A stretch of DNA of 64,000 bases from Macrocystis pyrifera (GCA_031763025.1 JASSKH010000017.1:6729361-6793360), one strand, 5' to 3'; numbered from the stretch's first letter, positions 22,238-34,784 are shown. Numbers and translations: made by a program. The notes: generated from the sequence alone by a model not told the origin.

Positions 22238-22361
22238 CTATCGCCTTAAACAACGTCCGCTCTTGCTGTGTAGTCAGCTCCAAGCCCAACCGGTGTAAGC
22301 CGTCGGACATATCGTTCTCCGACACTTTGCCCTTGCGACGGGCATCGAAGTGGCGGAACGC
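22238..22361 (-). CDS. Exon 25: EF-hand exon whose 3' end seeds a minisatellite
   Basis: 124 nt, phase 0 to 1; acceptor GGGATCAACAG/GCG, donor GCGATAG/GTGACG. It reads AFRHFDARRKGKVSENDMS, then DGLHRLGLELTTQQERTL and FKAI. The loop is D-A-R-R-K-G-K-V-S-E-N-D. The last ~25 nt and the donor with its flank recur in degenerate form in the tandem array directly downstream (21.5-22.24 kb). Confidence 0.86.
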
Positions 22362-23348
22362 CTGTTGATCCCCGATTCAGAGGCGTTCAGTCGGTGCAGT
22401 AGGTATCGGGAAGATGTTAAGGTAGTATACTGTGGTTTAGCTACTGTAGGTAACATAATACGATGAGACAGCATGAGGACGGGCCCGACTCTACTACTGT
22501 CTGGACGTTGTCTCTGGTTCCTCTTTGGTCGATCCCAATACGTGTTGGTATCGAGTTCTGCGCCTTCTTGCCTCTCGAGATGCTTCTGAGACGGAGGGCA
22601 ATTATTCCTCTATTAACTAAAATATTAATAGTACTAAAAATAACAACAACAATAATAAAAATAAAATTAATAAATAAATAATAGGAACGCCTTCACAACA
22701 AAAAAGGACTATATACAACAATCTCAAGTCTGCAGTGATTAAGCATAACATCATGGGGGAGCGGCCACGGCTTGATTTGTTTTTGTTGGGTGTGTTGGGT
22801 CCGTGTTCGTTGTTCAACGCTCAAGCAAGCGCTGGAATGCGGGCGTCTGTATTTGCCCTCTGGTCCAACAAGCTACCCGTACGTACTGCGGGGTTTGCTT
22901 GCAGGCTACACACATGAACTCGAGCTCGGCGTATGACCATGCACTCGCTGCTTCTTCACAAGCGTGCTCGCCGAATGTTTGAGGTGCTTCAGCTGGCGAT
23001 CTATTTCGAGACGAGGCTCGGTCTAGCCAAGCATCCGATGCTTGGTATATTCTTCACTTGTCGTATGACTTCGATTGGGTGGTTGCCACAAGTATTTGAC
23101 GGCAAGCCTCCGACCGTATGTTCACTGTTGAAAGCGTTCGATCGGGTCTCAAGTTAGTCTACTGCTGTGCGTACCCGTGAAGCGATAGGTTCAAACGCGG
23201 CCGAAACTCTCTCTCGAAGCCTCCTCCACCGCGCAGCAGTTGACAACCCTACCGCAAAAAAAGTGGTCTGCTTCCTTCGCACTGCATTTTGTCCATCTCC
23301 ACATTCCGGTCTAACTTGACCCCGCCCCCCCCCTCCAACACGCTCTTG

Positions 23349-23483
23349 GTGTAGGCACTGTTACTGTTTGCCTGGTTGGTGAAAACCCGACGTGCTCGGT
23401 CCCGGTATTGTAGGAATGCGAGGGCCTATGGTCATACGACTACGGCCATGCGTGATAATGAGTGCACCCCGCCCCCGCCCCCC
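23349..23483 (+). mobile_element. RepA fragment
   Basis: A plus-oriented terminal fragment with GGTGAAAACCCGACGTGCTC and the end ATAATGAGTGCACCCC, tail C-rich with two G interruptions. Confidence 0.72.
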
Positions 23484-24510
23484 GCGAATCATCGCGGGAC
23501 TCGCCTTTTTGAGCGCCCCAGGCATCCAGATGTTGAATCGCCGTCGGATCATCTGGCGAAGACGCTCCTCTATAGCCCAATCCTATATATGCATACGGTA
23601 TCAAGTTTCCGGGTTGGCATCACTAGGCAGTTTTTTGCCCTGGGCTTCAGGCATTTGAGGGTATCGACCCCCGAAGAAGTATATACGAAGTATATCTACT
23701 GAAAAAAAAAAACATGGACTGATGTATGCGAAGTTTACGGACTTTAACAAAAGACCCGGAGCCGTTGCTTGCGATACGCTCGCGTTCAAAAACCCACGCG
23801 CCGTTGGCAAAATTATTTCCGTTCGCGGAATTAACAAAGAACTAGCCCATGGAAATGCCTCCATATATATATAGGAAACCCCATTTTCTTCCGGGAAGGG
23901 GATGCTAGTGCTTTATCCCCTGTATTGACGCCTTTCAACATTTGTGGTTCCCCTTCGCGGGTGCCGTTCGCACTTTATTTACCGCCGCAACACGCATCCC
24001 GGCTGTCTTGCGAAATGCAAAAACGAGGCAGATCGAGTAACATCGAGAGCCAACCGAACTGAAGCCAGCAATCATGTAGACGTGGTTCCAATAGTTCGTG
24101 CCCAATATTCAACATCACCACAATAATTGCAAGAGGGGTAGCCTGTGGTCAATCACTGTCCAACACCTGGTACTTACACTTGTTATAAAATGATCGGTGA
24201 AGGCGCAGAATAGTACCACAATACGCAGTGAACGGAGCACTAGATCACTGTCTAATACCCGGTGCTTGTTCGTACTTGTTTCAAACGGTCGGCTAAGGCA
24301 CAGAATAATAACACTACAGTAGTACGCAGTGGCCAGAAGACTGACGTTGTACGCCTATTGTGTGCGCCCTCATCGAGGCAGTTTTTTGCAACCCACGAAT
24401 TAACAATGAGCGATGTGGTTTCTTCTGAGGTTTCGCGTGAAAGTGAAACTTGTCAAGCCGCCGGCCTGAACAACACAAAACATGTATAGATACATACCAG
24501 GTATACACTA

Positions 24511-24615
24511 TTACGGGGGAACACAGTAAATAGGACCAAATATTGTTAGTAAAAATAGGTCAATATGTAGGTTTTTATGTGTACCATAGGTCCCATTAAC
24601 TATGGACCCCCGTAA
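24511..24615. mobile_element. MITE copy
   Basis: TTACGGGGGAACACAGT at the left, CTATGGACCCCCGTAA at the right, flanked by TA. Confidence 0.85.
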
Positions 24616-24953
24616 TAGTACCTCCGTATACCCGGAATATGTGTACATACGAAGGAAGACGCATGCTGAGGTTCCTCGCCTGAGCAGAAACTCTCTATCC
24701 CAGTGCCATGAGTAAACTCGCCCAAAACTTGGAAACAAAAAAAAAAAAACATCGACGAAAAGTGAAAGCGCAAGCCGTCGAGTTGTCTCCACGGCCGACC
24801 AACTAGAACACAAGTGTTGAATCAACGAAAATGAAATAGGTGCAGTAGTTCCCCAGCGGGTAGGAGCCTCGCCACAGTCAGAAATATTTGCCTTGCAAGG
24901 CCAAAAAAAGGGAAATATCCCTATCGTCGTGGCTCGCGTCTGCATAAACAAAC

Positions 24954-25193
24954 CTCTTCATTCCCGTCGCCTGAAGGGCGACGGCGCGGCGTGCCCCAAT
25001 GCAGTAGCTCCACGAACCGTACGCCTGCTTCTTCGCCGCTCGTTTCACTCCTCCACCCTCGGCGATGAGCCATAGTAGCGCCGCCAGCGTTTGCACCACC
25101 ACCTCGGGTAGGAGCCGCTGCGAAACGTCTCTCTAATCTCTTCAGCTCTTCTTCGGGAAATCGGCCTTGAGCAGCTCCATAACCGCGCGGAAA
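24954..25193 (-). CDS. Exon 24: EF-hand exon with a 1-nt frameshift
   Basis: The acceptor TTCACACGGCAG/T lies 18 nt downstream of a poly-C run; the donor is GAAGAG/GTTTGT. The 240-nt length is one short of phase 2 to 0. The first frame reads SFRAVMELLKADFP and then stops. From the same point another frame reads FPEEELKRLERRFAAAP and later VRFVELLHWGTP, a normal EF-hand continuation. One extra base in the TTTCCC run near 25155-25160 joins them and restores both phases. Confidence 0.72.
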
Positions 25194-25789
25194 CTGCCGT
25201 GTGAAGTGCAGAGGGGGGGGGGGGGGGCGGAGAATGGCCCGACAAAACAAAACTTTAAATTTCGTGAACATCTACTCAGGAAAACGAACACGTGTCCCGC
25301 ACACGCGTAAAGTACGTGATTGAGGTGCATATCTCACCGGAGCAAACCACTTTCTGCGACGACGTGCGACGTTCGATTGCCATCACCTTAACGAGGTTCC
25401 CGCGCTTGATTGCCCTTGGGGAGAGGCTCCGGCTGATCGCAGCAGAGAGGCCTTATTGATCCCAAAGTATGTATAATGGCACAATAGACTGCAGGGGTCT
25501 ACTACTGTTAGCCCTGCGCTTTTGTTGTAATTTTTGGGGACAAAAACATGGTTTTGGACGTCCTTGGCTTGAATAATTTGATCGGCCACAAACCAATCAA
25601 AACGAAAAGAATAGTCAAGAACATCATCAGAATAGTTGGGCGGAAACGCTGTTGCTGCTGCTGCTGTATAGACTAACGAGCACGTGTATATTCCACCACA
25701 TATGGTACGACGAACTAAGGGATATATCTATACCACGTATAGTATACAGCACTTAGTTGTTGTCGTACCCAAGCGATGCTGGCGGTTCG

Positions 25790-25970
25790 AGAGGAGGTTC
25801 GCGAGAAGAAGAGTAGGCTCGGGCTCAGTCTTGGGCGCGGAAGACTCGGGTTAGAGCACGAAAGGCTCGGGGTCGGGCGTGGAGAGCTCGGGCTCAGGCC
25901 CGAGCGCGGAGGAACTGGCGCTTGACTGCGAAAGGCTGGGGCTCGAGCACTGAGGGCTCGGGCATGTTGC
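25790..25970. repeat. Degenerate GGCTCGGG-type tandem repeat
   Basis: Alternating GAGGCTCGGG / GGCTCGGGCTCAGG units of about 20-25 bp. Confidence 0.75.
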
Positions 25971-26781
25971 ACGTTCTTGATACCGGTACCTTGTAAATTG
26001 TATACCTGCTATAAAATACGGTACGAAACAATATACACCACGTATATCACACTATTGAAGCGCAGCTGCACGAAATAAACAGCGACATCTACGCGCCACG
26101 ATCTGTCGCCCCTTCCACGCCCCACCGCTCTTTGGATGGTGTCGCCACTGATCCTCTCCTCGAAAGCAGTTGCGTTTCGTTCCGCGGCTGGCTTCTTTCA
26201 TGCCTGTAGCACATGCGAAGCTTTTGCCTTTTTTGCGTCTCTTCCCCATCATACGCGTTTTTAAGGACACAGCCCCACGCTGCCACGAAAGACAAATACG
26301 TCAGGGTTTGTTTTGACAGGTGCCACATATCCCGACCAACAGGGCGATCGACTATTTGTACATATTACATCTCACGACCTGGAGGTTAGCCTGCACTACT
26401 TGGAAATATCCCCCCAAAAGCCAGTTTTTCGGCTTTTCACTTCTGTTTTATTTCCAATATAAACGAAAAGCTGAATACCACGTTGACGGTTCAAGGTTGA
26501 AGAGGCGTACGTGACGTTTCAGTTGAAGATTTATGATGTAATCTCCAGTTTTATGCGCTTGAAATTCACAGAATTTGATACCAAAGCAAGTAATTGTACG
26601 GTGGGTGGAGGAGGCGTCGGCTTTTTTTCGGGGATGTTTTTGTTTCTGATCGATGTCGCCTTTATTTTTTTAGTCGATACTCACAAAAGTGCACAGCTAA
26701 CTGTGGGTAAATACGTATGTGTTCGAAGTCGGCAAAACATATCACCAAACAACATGCATGGTCAGCGCACCCTTCATTTAC

Positions 26782-27048
26782 CTCTGCCGGGACACGATGC
26801 CTGCCTCCACCTTCCCGCCCGCCCTCCCATCCTCGAGTTCCATCTCGCGGCGGTAGTCCAACCCGCGGTCAATTGCTCTGATCAGCGTGACCTCCAAGCG
26901 CTCTCTTTCGGTAGCTCCTCCTCCTCCTCTGCCGCCGCGCTCGCTGCCACCGACCGTCGGCCATCGTCGCTCGCGAGGAACATGGATGTGCCGTTCTTCG
27001 TCCTCTTGGAGATCACGCAAGAAGTCTTTGTATCGGATGTGCCCGTTC
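26782..27048 (-). CDS. Exon 23: EF-hand exon
   Basis: 267 nt, phase 2 to 2; acceptor ATTTCTCTCAG/G, donor CAGAG/GTAAAT. Joined to exon 22 it gives F-D-P-N-R, then NGHIRYKDFLRDLQEDEE, a complete EF loop split by the intron. An Arg/Gly-rich linker follows, then LEVTLIRAIDRGLDYRREME and LEDGRAGGKVEAGIVSRQ. Confidence 0.88.
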
Positions 27049-27792
27049 CTGAGAGAAATGATCGCCACGTTTTTTTACGAGGCAGCGAGTACCATGGGGC
27101 CATGGGTGTTAATTAAACAATTGATCAAAAAAATAATTAAATAAAATTAGCTTAATCGGAAAAGCATTGAGTTTGTTTGAAAAAAAAAATGCTATATGTC
27201 AGCTTCTGTTATGAAGCTTGGTTTGTGCAGGCGATCGGTTAACCTTCTATTGATACCAGCAGCCCAACGGACCAATAAGACCTCAACACTTCTACACGCG
27301 AGATAAACACGGTGTGTGCCTGAGAACAACCGATGAGTTTTTGTATACGCAGTCAGCCTCCGCATGAGGGAAACACATCGTGTCACGTGTCGGGGCTATG
27401 TCATAAAGGGGTGTCATATGTAGCAGCAGTCCACAACGGTGCGAGCGAGCGTACCGCAAAGAGAGTTGAGCTCGCAGGGGGGTGATGCTATCCTTTTTTT
27501 TCAGCTGCGCTCGTTTTATCTCTTGGCAACGGTAGAGGGCGCCAATAAAGTCGAACGTTACATTTTCTCAAGGCTCTCGACCAGATCTTTATGAAAAACA
27601 CCTTGTCAGGGTATTGGCAACCTTGCCCGTTCTGGAAGAACCGAGCACTAAAAATCGATCGCACTCCTGTGCGATCTCAACGTTCTTCTCGGCACCTATG
27701 CCTATATCGGTAGTAGCTACATTAGAAAGAAGAGGGGTAAAACCAAGGGGAAAACATTTTTTTGCGTTTTTTTTTGTGCCCATCACTATTAC

Positions 27793-28051
27793 CTGTTAGG
27801 ATCGAAGTGGTCCAGTATCTCGGCTGCCTCTTCGTCGTCTCCGAGGCGATCGAAGCCCAGTTCTCTCAAAGCGCGACGGAAATCTCGCCGAGAAAGACGG
27901 CCGCTCCCATCCCGATCCAGCGACTCGAACGCTCGTAGGGCAGCCGACCGTCTCTCGCCGCCGCCGCTGCCGCCATCGTGGTGGCTGTTCGTGCGACGTA
28001 CGAGCCTGCCCAGTTCGGCCCTGATGTTTCGGAGGATATCCTCGGGGCGTC
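27793..28051 (-). CDS. Exon 22: EF-hand pair, best canonical loop
   Basis: 259 nt, phase 1 to 2; acceptor CGTCAACATTAG/GA, donor AACAG/GTAATA. It reads RPEDILRNIRAELGRLV, a His/Gly linker, then ALRAFESLDRDGSGRLSRR and DFRRALRELGFDRLG, ending EAAEILDHFDPN. The loop D-R-D-G-S-G-R-L-S-R-R-D is near canonical (position 12 is Asp, not Glu), making it the most likely true calcium site. A RepA C-rich tail lies about 30 nt upstream of the acceptor. Confidence 0.92.
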
Positions 28052-28080
28052 CTAATGTTGACGAGTTTGTGGCGGGGGTT

Positions 28081-28742
28081 GGGGGGGGAGGGAGAGTGTA
28101 CTCGGTCACATGCATGGCCGTAGTCGTATGACCATAGACCCTCGCATCCCTACCATGCCGGGGGGGAGGGGGGGGGGGGGGGGGGGGGGGTGTACTCATT
28201 AATAATATTAATGAATTTGTGGCGGGGGTTGGGGGGGGGGGGGAGGGAGAGTGTACTCGATCTCATGCATGGCTGTAGTCGTATGACCATAGACCCTCGC
28301 ATCCCTACCATGCCGGGGGGGAGGGGGGGGCGGGCGGGAGGGGGGGGGGGTGTACTCATCATTATGCATGGTCGTAGTCGTACGAGTACAGACCCTCGCA
28401 TCCCTACAATGCCGGGACGGAGAGCGTCGGGTTTTCACCGACCAGGCAGACATTACTTGCGCCAAGCGTGAAGCGCGGTGAAGTGTTGGGCGAGTCGCAT
28501 GAAGGTTCAGCTGCATCCTACTAAGAATCGCTATAGAGGCGGATTTTCTTGCATATGGATGACAGCATCAATGAATTGATTTGATTTCTGGTGTGGCCAC
28601 TTCCAGAGATCGCAATGGGTTCACTATGTAACTGTTTCGTGGTTGCCTCACCATATGCACACTACGTGATACGATCATCCCCCTTGTGCGGAGGGAAGAT
28701 TCTCTCCGCACAAAAATGATCTAACTTGACCGCCATGCTGCA
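28081..28742 (-). mobile_element. Cluster of three to four RepA copies
   Basis: A 3' fragment at 28081-28160, a short tail-only piece to 28206, another fragment at 28231-28318 and a long copy at 28318-28742, all minus-oriented and separated by G-rich tails. A flank (TTTGTGGCGGGGGTTGG) is repeated next to two of them (28070 and 28217), so part of the cluster arose by tandem duplication that included the intron sequence next to exon 22. Confidence 0.7.
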
Positions 28743-29521
28743 ACCTGCGGGGGCCCCGTGCCATGCTTTTTCTCGATCGTGTCGGTCATATATAACATAT
28801 TTACAGGGAGTATACCGTACGTATGTAACTTCCTTCCCCTGAGCTCCACCGATGTCAGGTTTTGTTCCCCTCACAAATCCGTAGCACGCACGATCGAAGT
28901 ATCACACGCACCTGGCAAATACGAGTTTCGACAAAACCCTCGATCTCACAGCTGTCGTTTGTTTAAATCGATGCTACCACTCAGCCCCGAAATTTAAGAA
29001 CTGTTTGGTTTAGTAATTAGTGTAAAACCGGTGCTTATACAATGGGACAGAGTTGCGTATTTATATACACTAGGGGTCAGGACAGGTCCATCCCCCCCAA
29101 AGGCGGAGGGGCCATAGTTTGGAAGTATTATACCAGCTCATTTTGTGCAGTGCAGGTGGAGTAATTGGCGATGGGTCTGTGGCCTGTGCCGTAGACCCTG
29201 TTGCTTGCGGTGTTCCACATCCATCGCCCTCGCACGAGGTTTGCGCTCTTGCCGCACAAAATCGTGGGCAAATCCTTTAAAGGATAGGCCGACATCCTAA
29301 CTACAATACTTTTGTATGATATGTATATCAGGTATGTATCTGCCTCGAACGATCGAAGACCATGAACTAGGGCCCCGATCTGTAGATGTGGATGGAAGCT
29401 TAGGCTTGTGGACATGCGGGTTGTTCCTTCAGCGTCTTTTGAGGTTCTCCCATCCGATGCTCAAAACGACGCTAAGTGACCCAGCCAGCTCTCTTCTTCA
29501 CCATGTCCCGCCCTTCCCGGT

Positions 29522-29638
29522 ACCTGGTCGGTGAAACCCCGACGGGCTCCGTCTCGACACGGTGAGGGATTTCGAGAGTCTTTGGTCATACGACTGCTGC
29601 CATGCCTAGCATGAGTACACCCCCCCATTCCCCCCCTC
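29522..29638 (+). mobile_element. RepA fragment, diverged
   Basis: A plus-oriented terminal fragment: GTCGGTGAAACCCCGACGG, GGTCATACGACTGCTGCCAT, GCATGAGTACACCCCCCC. Confidence 0.68.
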
Positions 29639-30369
29639 CTCCCGAAGTGGTCAAAGCGAAGCAAGCGAGAAATCGATGCCTTCTGCGATCGGATCGGGAT
29701 GAACCGTTAACTTAACTTATTGTCTGCCGCGCTCTTCACAATCAATTTGGTCTTGGTACATAAAAAAATCGATCGAGCAGTAAAGGGGCGAAAAAGGCTA
29801 CATATATTGATGTAACAACTCCCTCTTCTTCTCCCGTCTTCCCTACCACTAACGTATACGGTACCGCTCAAAAAGTAGCACACCCTCTGGAACGCATTCC
29901 CAGTCGACTATCTCCTAACCAAGGATGGGAAGGGCACACACAACGAACAAAGTAGGCCTCAGGAAAAAATCTCGGCGAGCTATTCCCATAGAGGCGTCGC
30001 TAGGCGTACGGACTTCTCCCAGTTGTCGCGGGGAGACTCGGCGTGGAAATTCATTCGAGTGGTGTGTGCTATATCTCGCGTGATATAACTCTGGAGTTTC
30101 TGTTCAACCTTTTCGGGGTCTTCGGAACATCAAAACCTAGAAGACGAGAATTAACTTCGGGTTTTATCAACCTTTTGTATATTGGGAAGCGTGCAAACAA
30201 GCAGTACATAGTAAACACACATCAGCATGCCTCACCCCGCCCCGTATGGGTACATGCAGCTCCTTCTATCGCAATGCGGGCGCACACACCCTCTCTTTTT
30301 TTTGTTTTTTTTAATATTCGGTTTGGTTTGTTTTTTTTTCAAGCCATCTCTCTAACTTTCCAGCTTTCC

Positions 30370-30570
30370 AGACAAAAACCAAGCCGTGGTCACAGGTTAT
30401 TTTTTTTCCTCTTCCCGCCCGCCCCGGAACTTGCCTTCCTTTTTATCGCGCAGATCCCAGGGCTCGTTCACCATTCCTGAGGCTCGTCGGTTTTCATCGA
30501 AATTATGTTAGTTATAACTCACGCTCTAGCGCTTTCCACGATGAGAAAAAGGCACATAAGTACCTCATTT
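30370..30570. repeat. Dispersed repeat shared with 16430-16620
   Basis: Both loci carry TTATCGCGCAG / TTTTCGCGCAG, CTCGTCGGTTTTCATCGAA-type and GAAAAAGGCACATAA blocks in the same order over about 190 bp. The 16.4-kb copy lies directly beside the tRNA-like sequence. Confidence 0.62.
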
Positions 30571-30723
30571 TTTTCTTCTGCTTTCCGTGTGGCCAGCGCT
30601 GTAACTTCCACTCGTTTTGAGACAAAGGTTTCCTTCGCAAAGGCATGCTTTCAAAGCCCCAAAACAACACAAAGAAGAAGAAGAAGAAGAATGTTACGTG
30701 GACGAAGATGAATGAGCGCACAC

Positions 30724-30892
30724 CTGATTTTGGGTTTCCGCTGCCTCCGGTGATGCTCTGAAGCAGGCGTGGGTACAGGAAGGATGGTGCACCCTCCTCG
30801 TCCCCTTCGTCCGAACCGCCTCGGGTCGAGAATCTGCGCATGAGACCTGCGATATCTCTCGCCGTCACGGGTAAGCTTAGGGCCGCCAGCAC
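30724..30892 (-). CDS. Exon 21: EF-hand-like exon with acidic loop insert
   Basis: 169 nt, phase 0 to 1; acceptor TTTTTTCATAG/GTG, donor AAATCAG/GTGTG. It reads VLAALSLPVTARDIAGLMRR, then FSTRGGSDEGDEEGAPS and FLYPRLLQSITGGSG. The loop is expanded by an acidic Gly-rich insert, and the F-L-Y-P-R-L-L pattern corresponds to V-x-Y-x-x-F of other repeats. Confidence 0.82.
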
Positions 30893-31427
30893 CTATGAAA
30901 AAACAAAAACGCATTCAACATCGTGGGTAGATGTTCATATCTCTCATCTAGGATACATGGATCCTCGATTCCAACCCCCACATGATCTAAGAGAGGTTTC
31001 AAGGCAGATGTGTATGATTACGATTTTCGTATAACTTGTACGTGCGTATACGATTTAGCTCATGTTGCCGGGTGGGACCCGTAGGACAATCTGAACGATT
31101 TAGTGATTGTAGCGCATGCTCCCTGGGTAGGATTTGTACTGTGTGCAGCTCCTGCACAACCTCTCACAACGGAGGATGAGAGAACTAGATTTATCTACTG
31201 TAGACAAACAGATACCTGGTAGATAGATATATCGTGATCTGTCTGTCTGAGGGTGTGGAGAAAAAGTCGGTGGGGCGAAGGTGACGATCCCATAAACGAC
31301 AAATGGACGTTCTGTCTGTGCCTGGTCACCATAGTATCATTTACTTTTCTGGTGTTCGCAACATGTTTCCACCGCGACGTCAAAAATGTTGTTCTCGACA
31401 GTAGTAGTTGGCACGGAGAGAAGGAAG

Positions 31428-31600
31428 GGGGGGTAGGGGGGGGGGGGGGGTACTCTCATGTCATGGATGATCGTAGTCGTATGACCTGAGACCCTCGCAT
31501 CCCTTTAATACCGGGAAGTGGGCGCGTGGGGTTTTCACCGACCAGACAGACAGTGCTTGCACCAAGCGCGAAGCGCATTGAGGTGGTTGGCGCGTCGCAT
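31428..31600 (-). mobile_element. RepA fragment
   Basis: G-rich tail (GGGGGGG-TA-GGGGGGGGGGG) then ATGGATGATCGTAGTCGTAT and the hairpin block GGGGTTTTCACCGACCAGAC. Confidence 0.7.
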
Positions 31601-32317
31601 GGAGGGGGTGGGTCAGAAAGGGATCAGCCGCTTTTACGGGCACACACACCCATGCAGGCTTCTTTTTCCATAGACGCGACAGTTCGCGTCTCTTACGTGG
31701 GTTGCATCCCTGTGCAAATCACAAATCACTGTATGTGCCTCTCCCTCTTCTGATGGCTCGAGGTCAGTTGTCAAATAACCTTATTCATAAGTAGGTACGA
31801 GCGTACGATCGAAGGATGCATAGAAAGTCTCTTTTTTCCAGTATCGAATTTCTGTAAACCCGGAGCAATATGACCGTTTCCCAAAACATGTCTGTGGCTT
31901 CTCGGCGTGCTTTGCGTATACTCGGGAAAAAAAACGACTTGATGACTACTTCAGCTCAACTGTAATACCATATCTGGTATATTGTATCCTATTTTTAGTA
32001 TGTTTATTTTACCTCCCCCGTTTAAAACCTACAAGTAGGATTCCAAAGGTATGGCAGAGCAGGTTACTGTAGAAACATCGACCCCTCGCTTACGTGGGAA
32101 CAACTGTGTCCCACCTTGAACCTGTCTTGACGATCCTGCTTCGCTGAGTTCTCTCGATCGCGAGTCAACAGCTACGGCAGCCCTAGTCCCAGATGCACCT
32201 TTTAGACTATACGGGTACAACAACTCGTGTTGATCTGATTGGTCCACTTATCCCGTACATACTACACACATATTATCGATAACAGCGTCATGAATCCGAG
32301 AGCCCTGCTCTCCTCAC

Positions 32318-32734
32318 CTCGACTAGCGCCTCTTGGCGCACCCAGCCCCGCCTGCCGCCGGGGTCCATGGCCTCAAACTCCTCCCACGCCCTGGAAATAC
32401 CGTCATCCCCCATCCTTTGGAGCGCAGTGCGGACCTTCAGCTCGGCCTCGTCCTCCCCGATCCCATCCTCCGCGCTCCCTCCCCCCCGCCCACGCCTGCG
32501 GTCTCTCGCGTTCATTCCCCCCGCCCCTCCGTGTCGCTCCTGATCTCGCCCCAATTCTGACGTGGAAAATGCCCCTCCCCCTCCTCTTCCTCGTTCTTGG
32601 TGGGATGCAGCCACGGCGGTGCTACGTTGCCCTCCAGAGGCGGCGAGGCCGTCGGGCCCCGGCGTGGCCCACGAGAGGAACTTGGGATACGATACGGTGT
32701 GCCCATCACCGAATACTCCTGCTAGGAAGGCCGC
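32318..32734 (-). CDS. Exon 20: EF-hand pair with Gly/Arg-rich linker
   Basis: 139 codons, phase 0 to 0; acceptor CACATACCTCAAG/GCG chosen over a nearer CAG because only it keeps phase 0. It starts AAFLAGVFGDGHTVSYPKFL (exiting loop and helix), then a 90-residue Gly/Arg-rich linker, then VRTALQRMGDDGISRAWEEF and EAMDPGGRRGWVRQEALVE. The donor is GTCGAG/GTGAGG. The plus strand of this GC-rich exon is also open but shows no motif. Confidence 0.8.
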
Positions 32735-34184
32735 CTTGAGGTATGTGCATGAAATACATCGGCGTGGGGCGTGGGGCGTGGCGTTGGCGTTGCACGGGGG
32801 CAGGGGGGTTGTGCTTTTTGGTGTGTTAAGGGTTTGTGTTGGCGACTGGACTGCTTGTGGTTGGTCGCAGGTGCGTGGCTTGGCCGAAGCACTTCTGACT
32901 CAGGGCCTCTTCTCGACCGACAAATTGCACCCAATACACTATGAATAGGGTTTTCGTTTTTCTTTAAATATTTTTGATTCGTTGCAGGCCCAGGCGCATC
33001 GGGTTAATTAAGGGTACGACTTTTCTTAAATCTCCCGTTTTTTTTTTTAAAGCAAATTTGCTGGTGCCGGCGCCGTTCACTCCAAAGCCCTTGTGATCTG
33101 GCGCTTTCACCGTGTATGTCCGTACCACAGGGGTCGTCAATATAGAAACAGCTGTTCCACTGCCGCTTGCCATGACGAAAGAACCAAGACAACAAACTAT
33201 TCGACCGCCGTTTGTTTGTAACGATGCCCCGAGAATAAATCAAGATTGGCTCATCCCTACCGTGCCATATGTACAGAGGGAGGGAGGGAAAGAGGGGGGG
33301 AAGGGGGCGCGCGAAGCATGAAGGGTAATCATGACGTACAACACACACGCACTTTTGACTATTAGGAGTGCCCGCGAGTGTTACTCTTGTGGGTGCTAGC
33401 GAAGGGTGGATACTACATTTCAGACAGATCACGACCTGTAGACCATCTACAGAAGCGGGCTAGCCTACCGCTTGGCGATGTCGCGCAGGTTTTAAATATG
33501 CGCAGATCCAACCAACCCAGACAGCATGCCGTCCTGCATCATGCAAATGTTGTTCGTCTCCCACCCGACAGAATGAGCTACCAATAGATCATACATACAT
33601 GCCGACCGGGACTTATGTCTACCCGAAATATCCGAGATCATGCAGTGGGAATCGATGCTCTGTCCGGCGTGTGCAAGGGTGCTAAATGCCCAGGAAGCGC
33701 TTCGGGCGTTGATTTATTGACAAGTACGGAGGTAGATACTTCTGTCCGAATAGTTACGGACGGAGGTGCCTGGTACTTATGTATCTGGGCAGGGCTAAAA
33801 GATTAAACAACGTTTGACGCGTAAGTTCCGCAGTTCCGTAGTGGTCATGACCCGGTAAGCAGCCATACTGCAAAACTGAGACGAAAGCGCAGAACCAAAC
33901 ACGTTGGATTGGTATGCGCTCTACAGTCATGTTCGACCGGTGTATATAACGAATCCAACCCACCGCCCTGCGGTCGCGGCAACAATTCCGTTGAGTCTGT
34001 TCTTTCAGGTGTCGTGGATGGATCGACGTTACATCGTAGTTCAGATACCCTCCTGGCACGTTGTTTCGTGTGCTGCCTGTCGGTGAAGCACCTCCAAATT
34101 TCTAGAGTGTGTATACGAAAAGCGGCGTTGTCTTGGTTTGACACCCTGCTGCTATATGCCGTGAGTGTATCTTCCATCGTATCC

Positions 34185-34465
34185 ACATCCCACCCTATCC
34201 CACCCCACTCGACCAGGCCACCGCACCACACCCAACCCCATGCCCTCCCATCCCATACGATCCCATCTTATCCCGTCCCAATTGATCCCATTCTATCCCA
34301 TTCCATCTGGTCGCATCCCATCCCGTGTTATTCCATGTTGTCCCATGTTGTCCCATGTTATCCCATTGTATCCCATCTCATCCCATCTCATCCCATCCCA
34401 TCCCATCCCATCCCATCCCATCCCATCCCCTCCGGTCCCCTCCGGTCCCCTCCCATTCCATATTG
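34185..34465. repeat. (CCCAT)n array beside exon 19
   Basis: Pyrimidine-rich plus strand with CATCCCATCCCATCCC units. It starts about 20 bp beyond the exon 19 donor in gene sense, giving a G/A-rich transcript. Confidence 0.9.
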
Positions 34466-34482
34466 CCAGGAAAGTTGCTCAC

Positions 34483-34614
34483 CTGCGCTCGAGTGAACGG
34501 GAAACCGCAGCGAATGGTAGCCCGAACGAATTCGGCTGTACCTACGCGCCCGTTTCCCGTCCAGTCGTAGCGAAGGTACGGGTGATCAAACGCATCGAAA
34601 TCACTATCCATCCG
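34483..34614 (-). CDS. Exon 19: EF-hand exon
   Basis: 44 codons, phase 0 to 0; acceptor preceded by a strong C/T tract (CTTTTCCATGAAG/CGG), donor GCGCAG/GTGAG. It reads RMDSDFDAFDHPYLRYDW, then TGNGRVGTAEFVRATIRC: helix, loop D-W-T-G-N-G-R-V-G, helix. Introns on both sides are packed with tandem arrays: (CCCAT)n at 34.19-34.46 kb begins about 20 bp after the donor, and a TGATA-type array lies upstream at 34.79-35.09 kb. Confidence 0.83.
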
Positions 34615-34784
34615 CTTCATGGAAAAGAGCGGAGGGCGGAGGCGGGTCGGTCGATGATGACGCGGAGGGAGGACATGGTGAACATTGTTACCGGCAGTCA
34701 TTTGGAAATTTTCGGGAGACAAAAATCGCAGTTGGTTTTTGCTTCTGGGGCGGACCGTAACGCCCCCACTGCAGTTTTGAATGG

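Noticed and set aside
21510..22240. Possible CRISPR-like array
   Set aside because: Units are degenerate, directly abut one another without unique spacers, and derive from the exon 25 border; the genome is eukaryotic.
32239..32948. Plus-strand frames opposite exon 20
   Set aside because: They are antisense shadows of a GC-rich exon; the minus strand carries the EF-hand pattern and splice sites.
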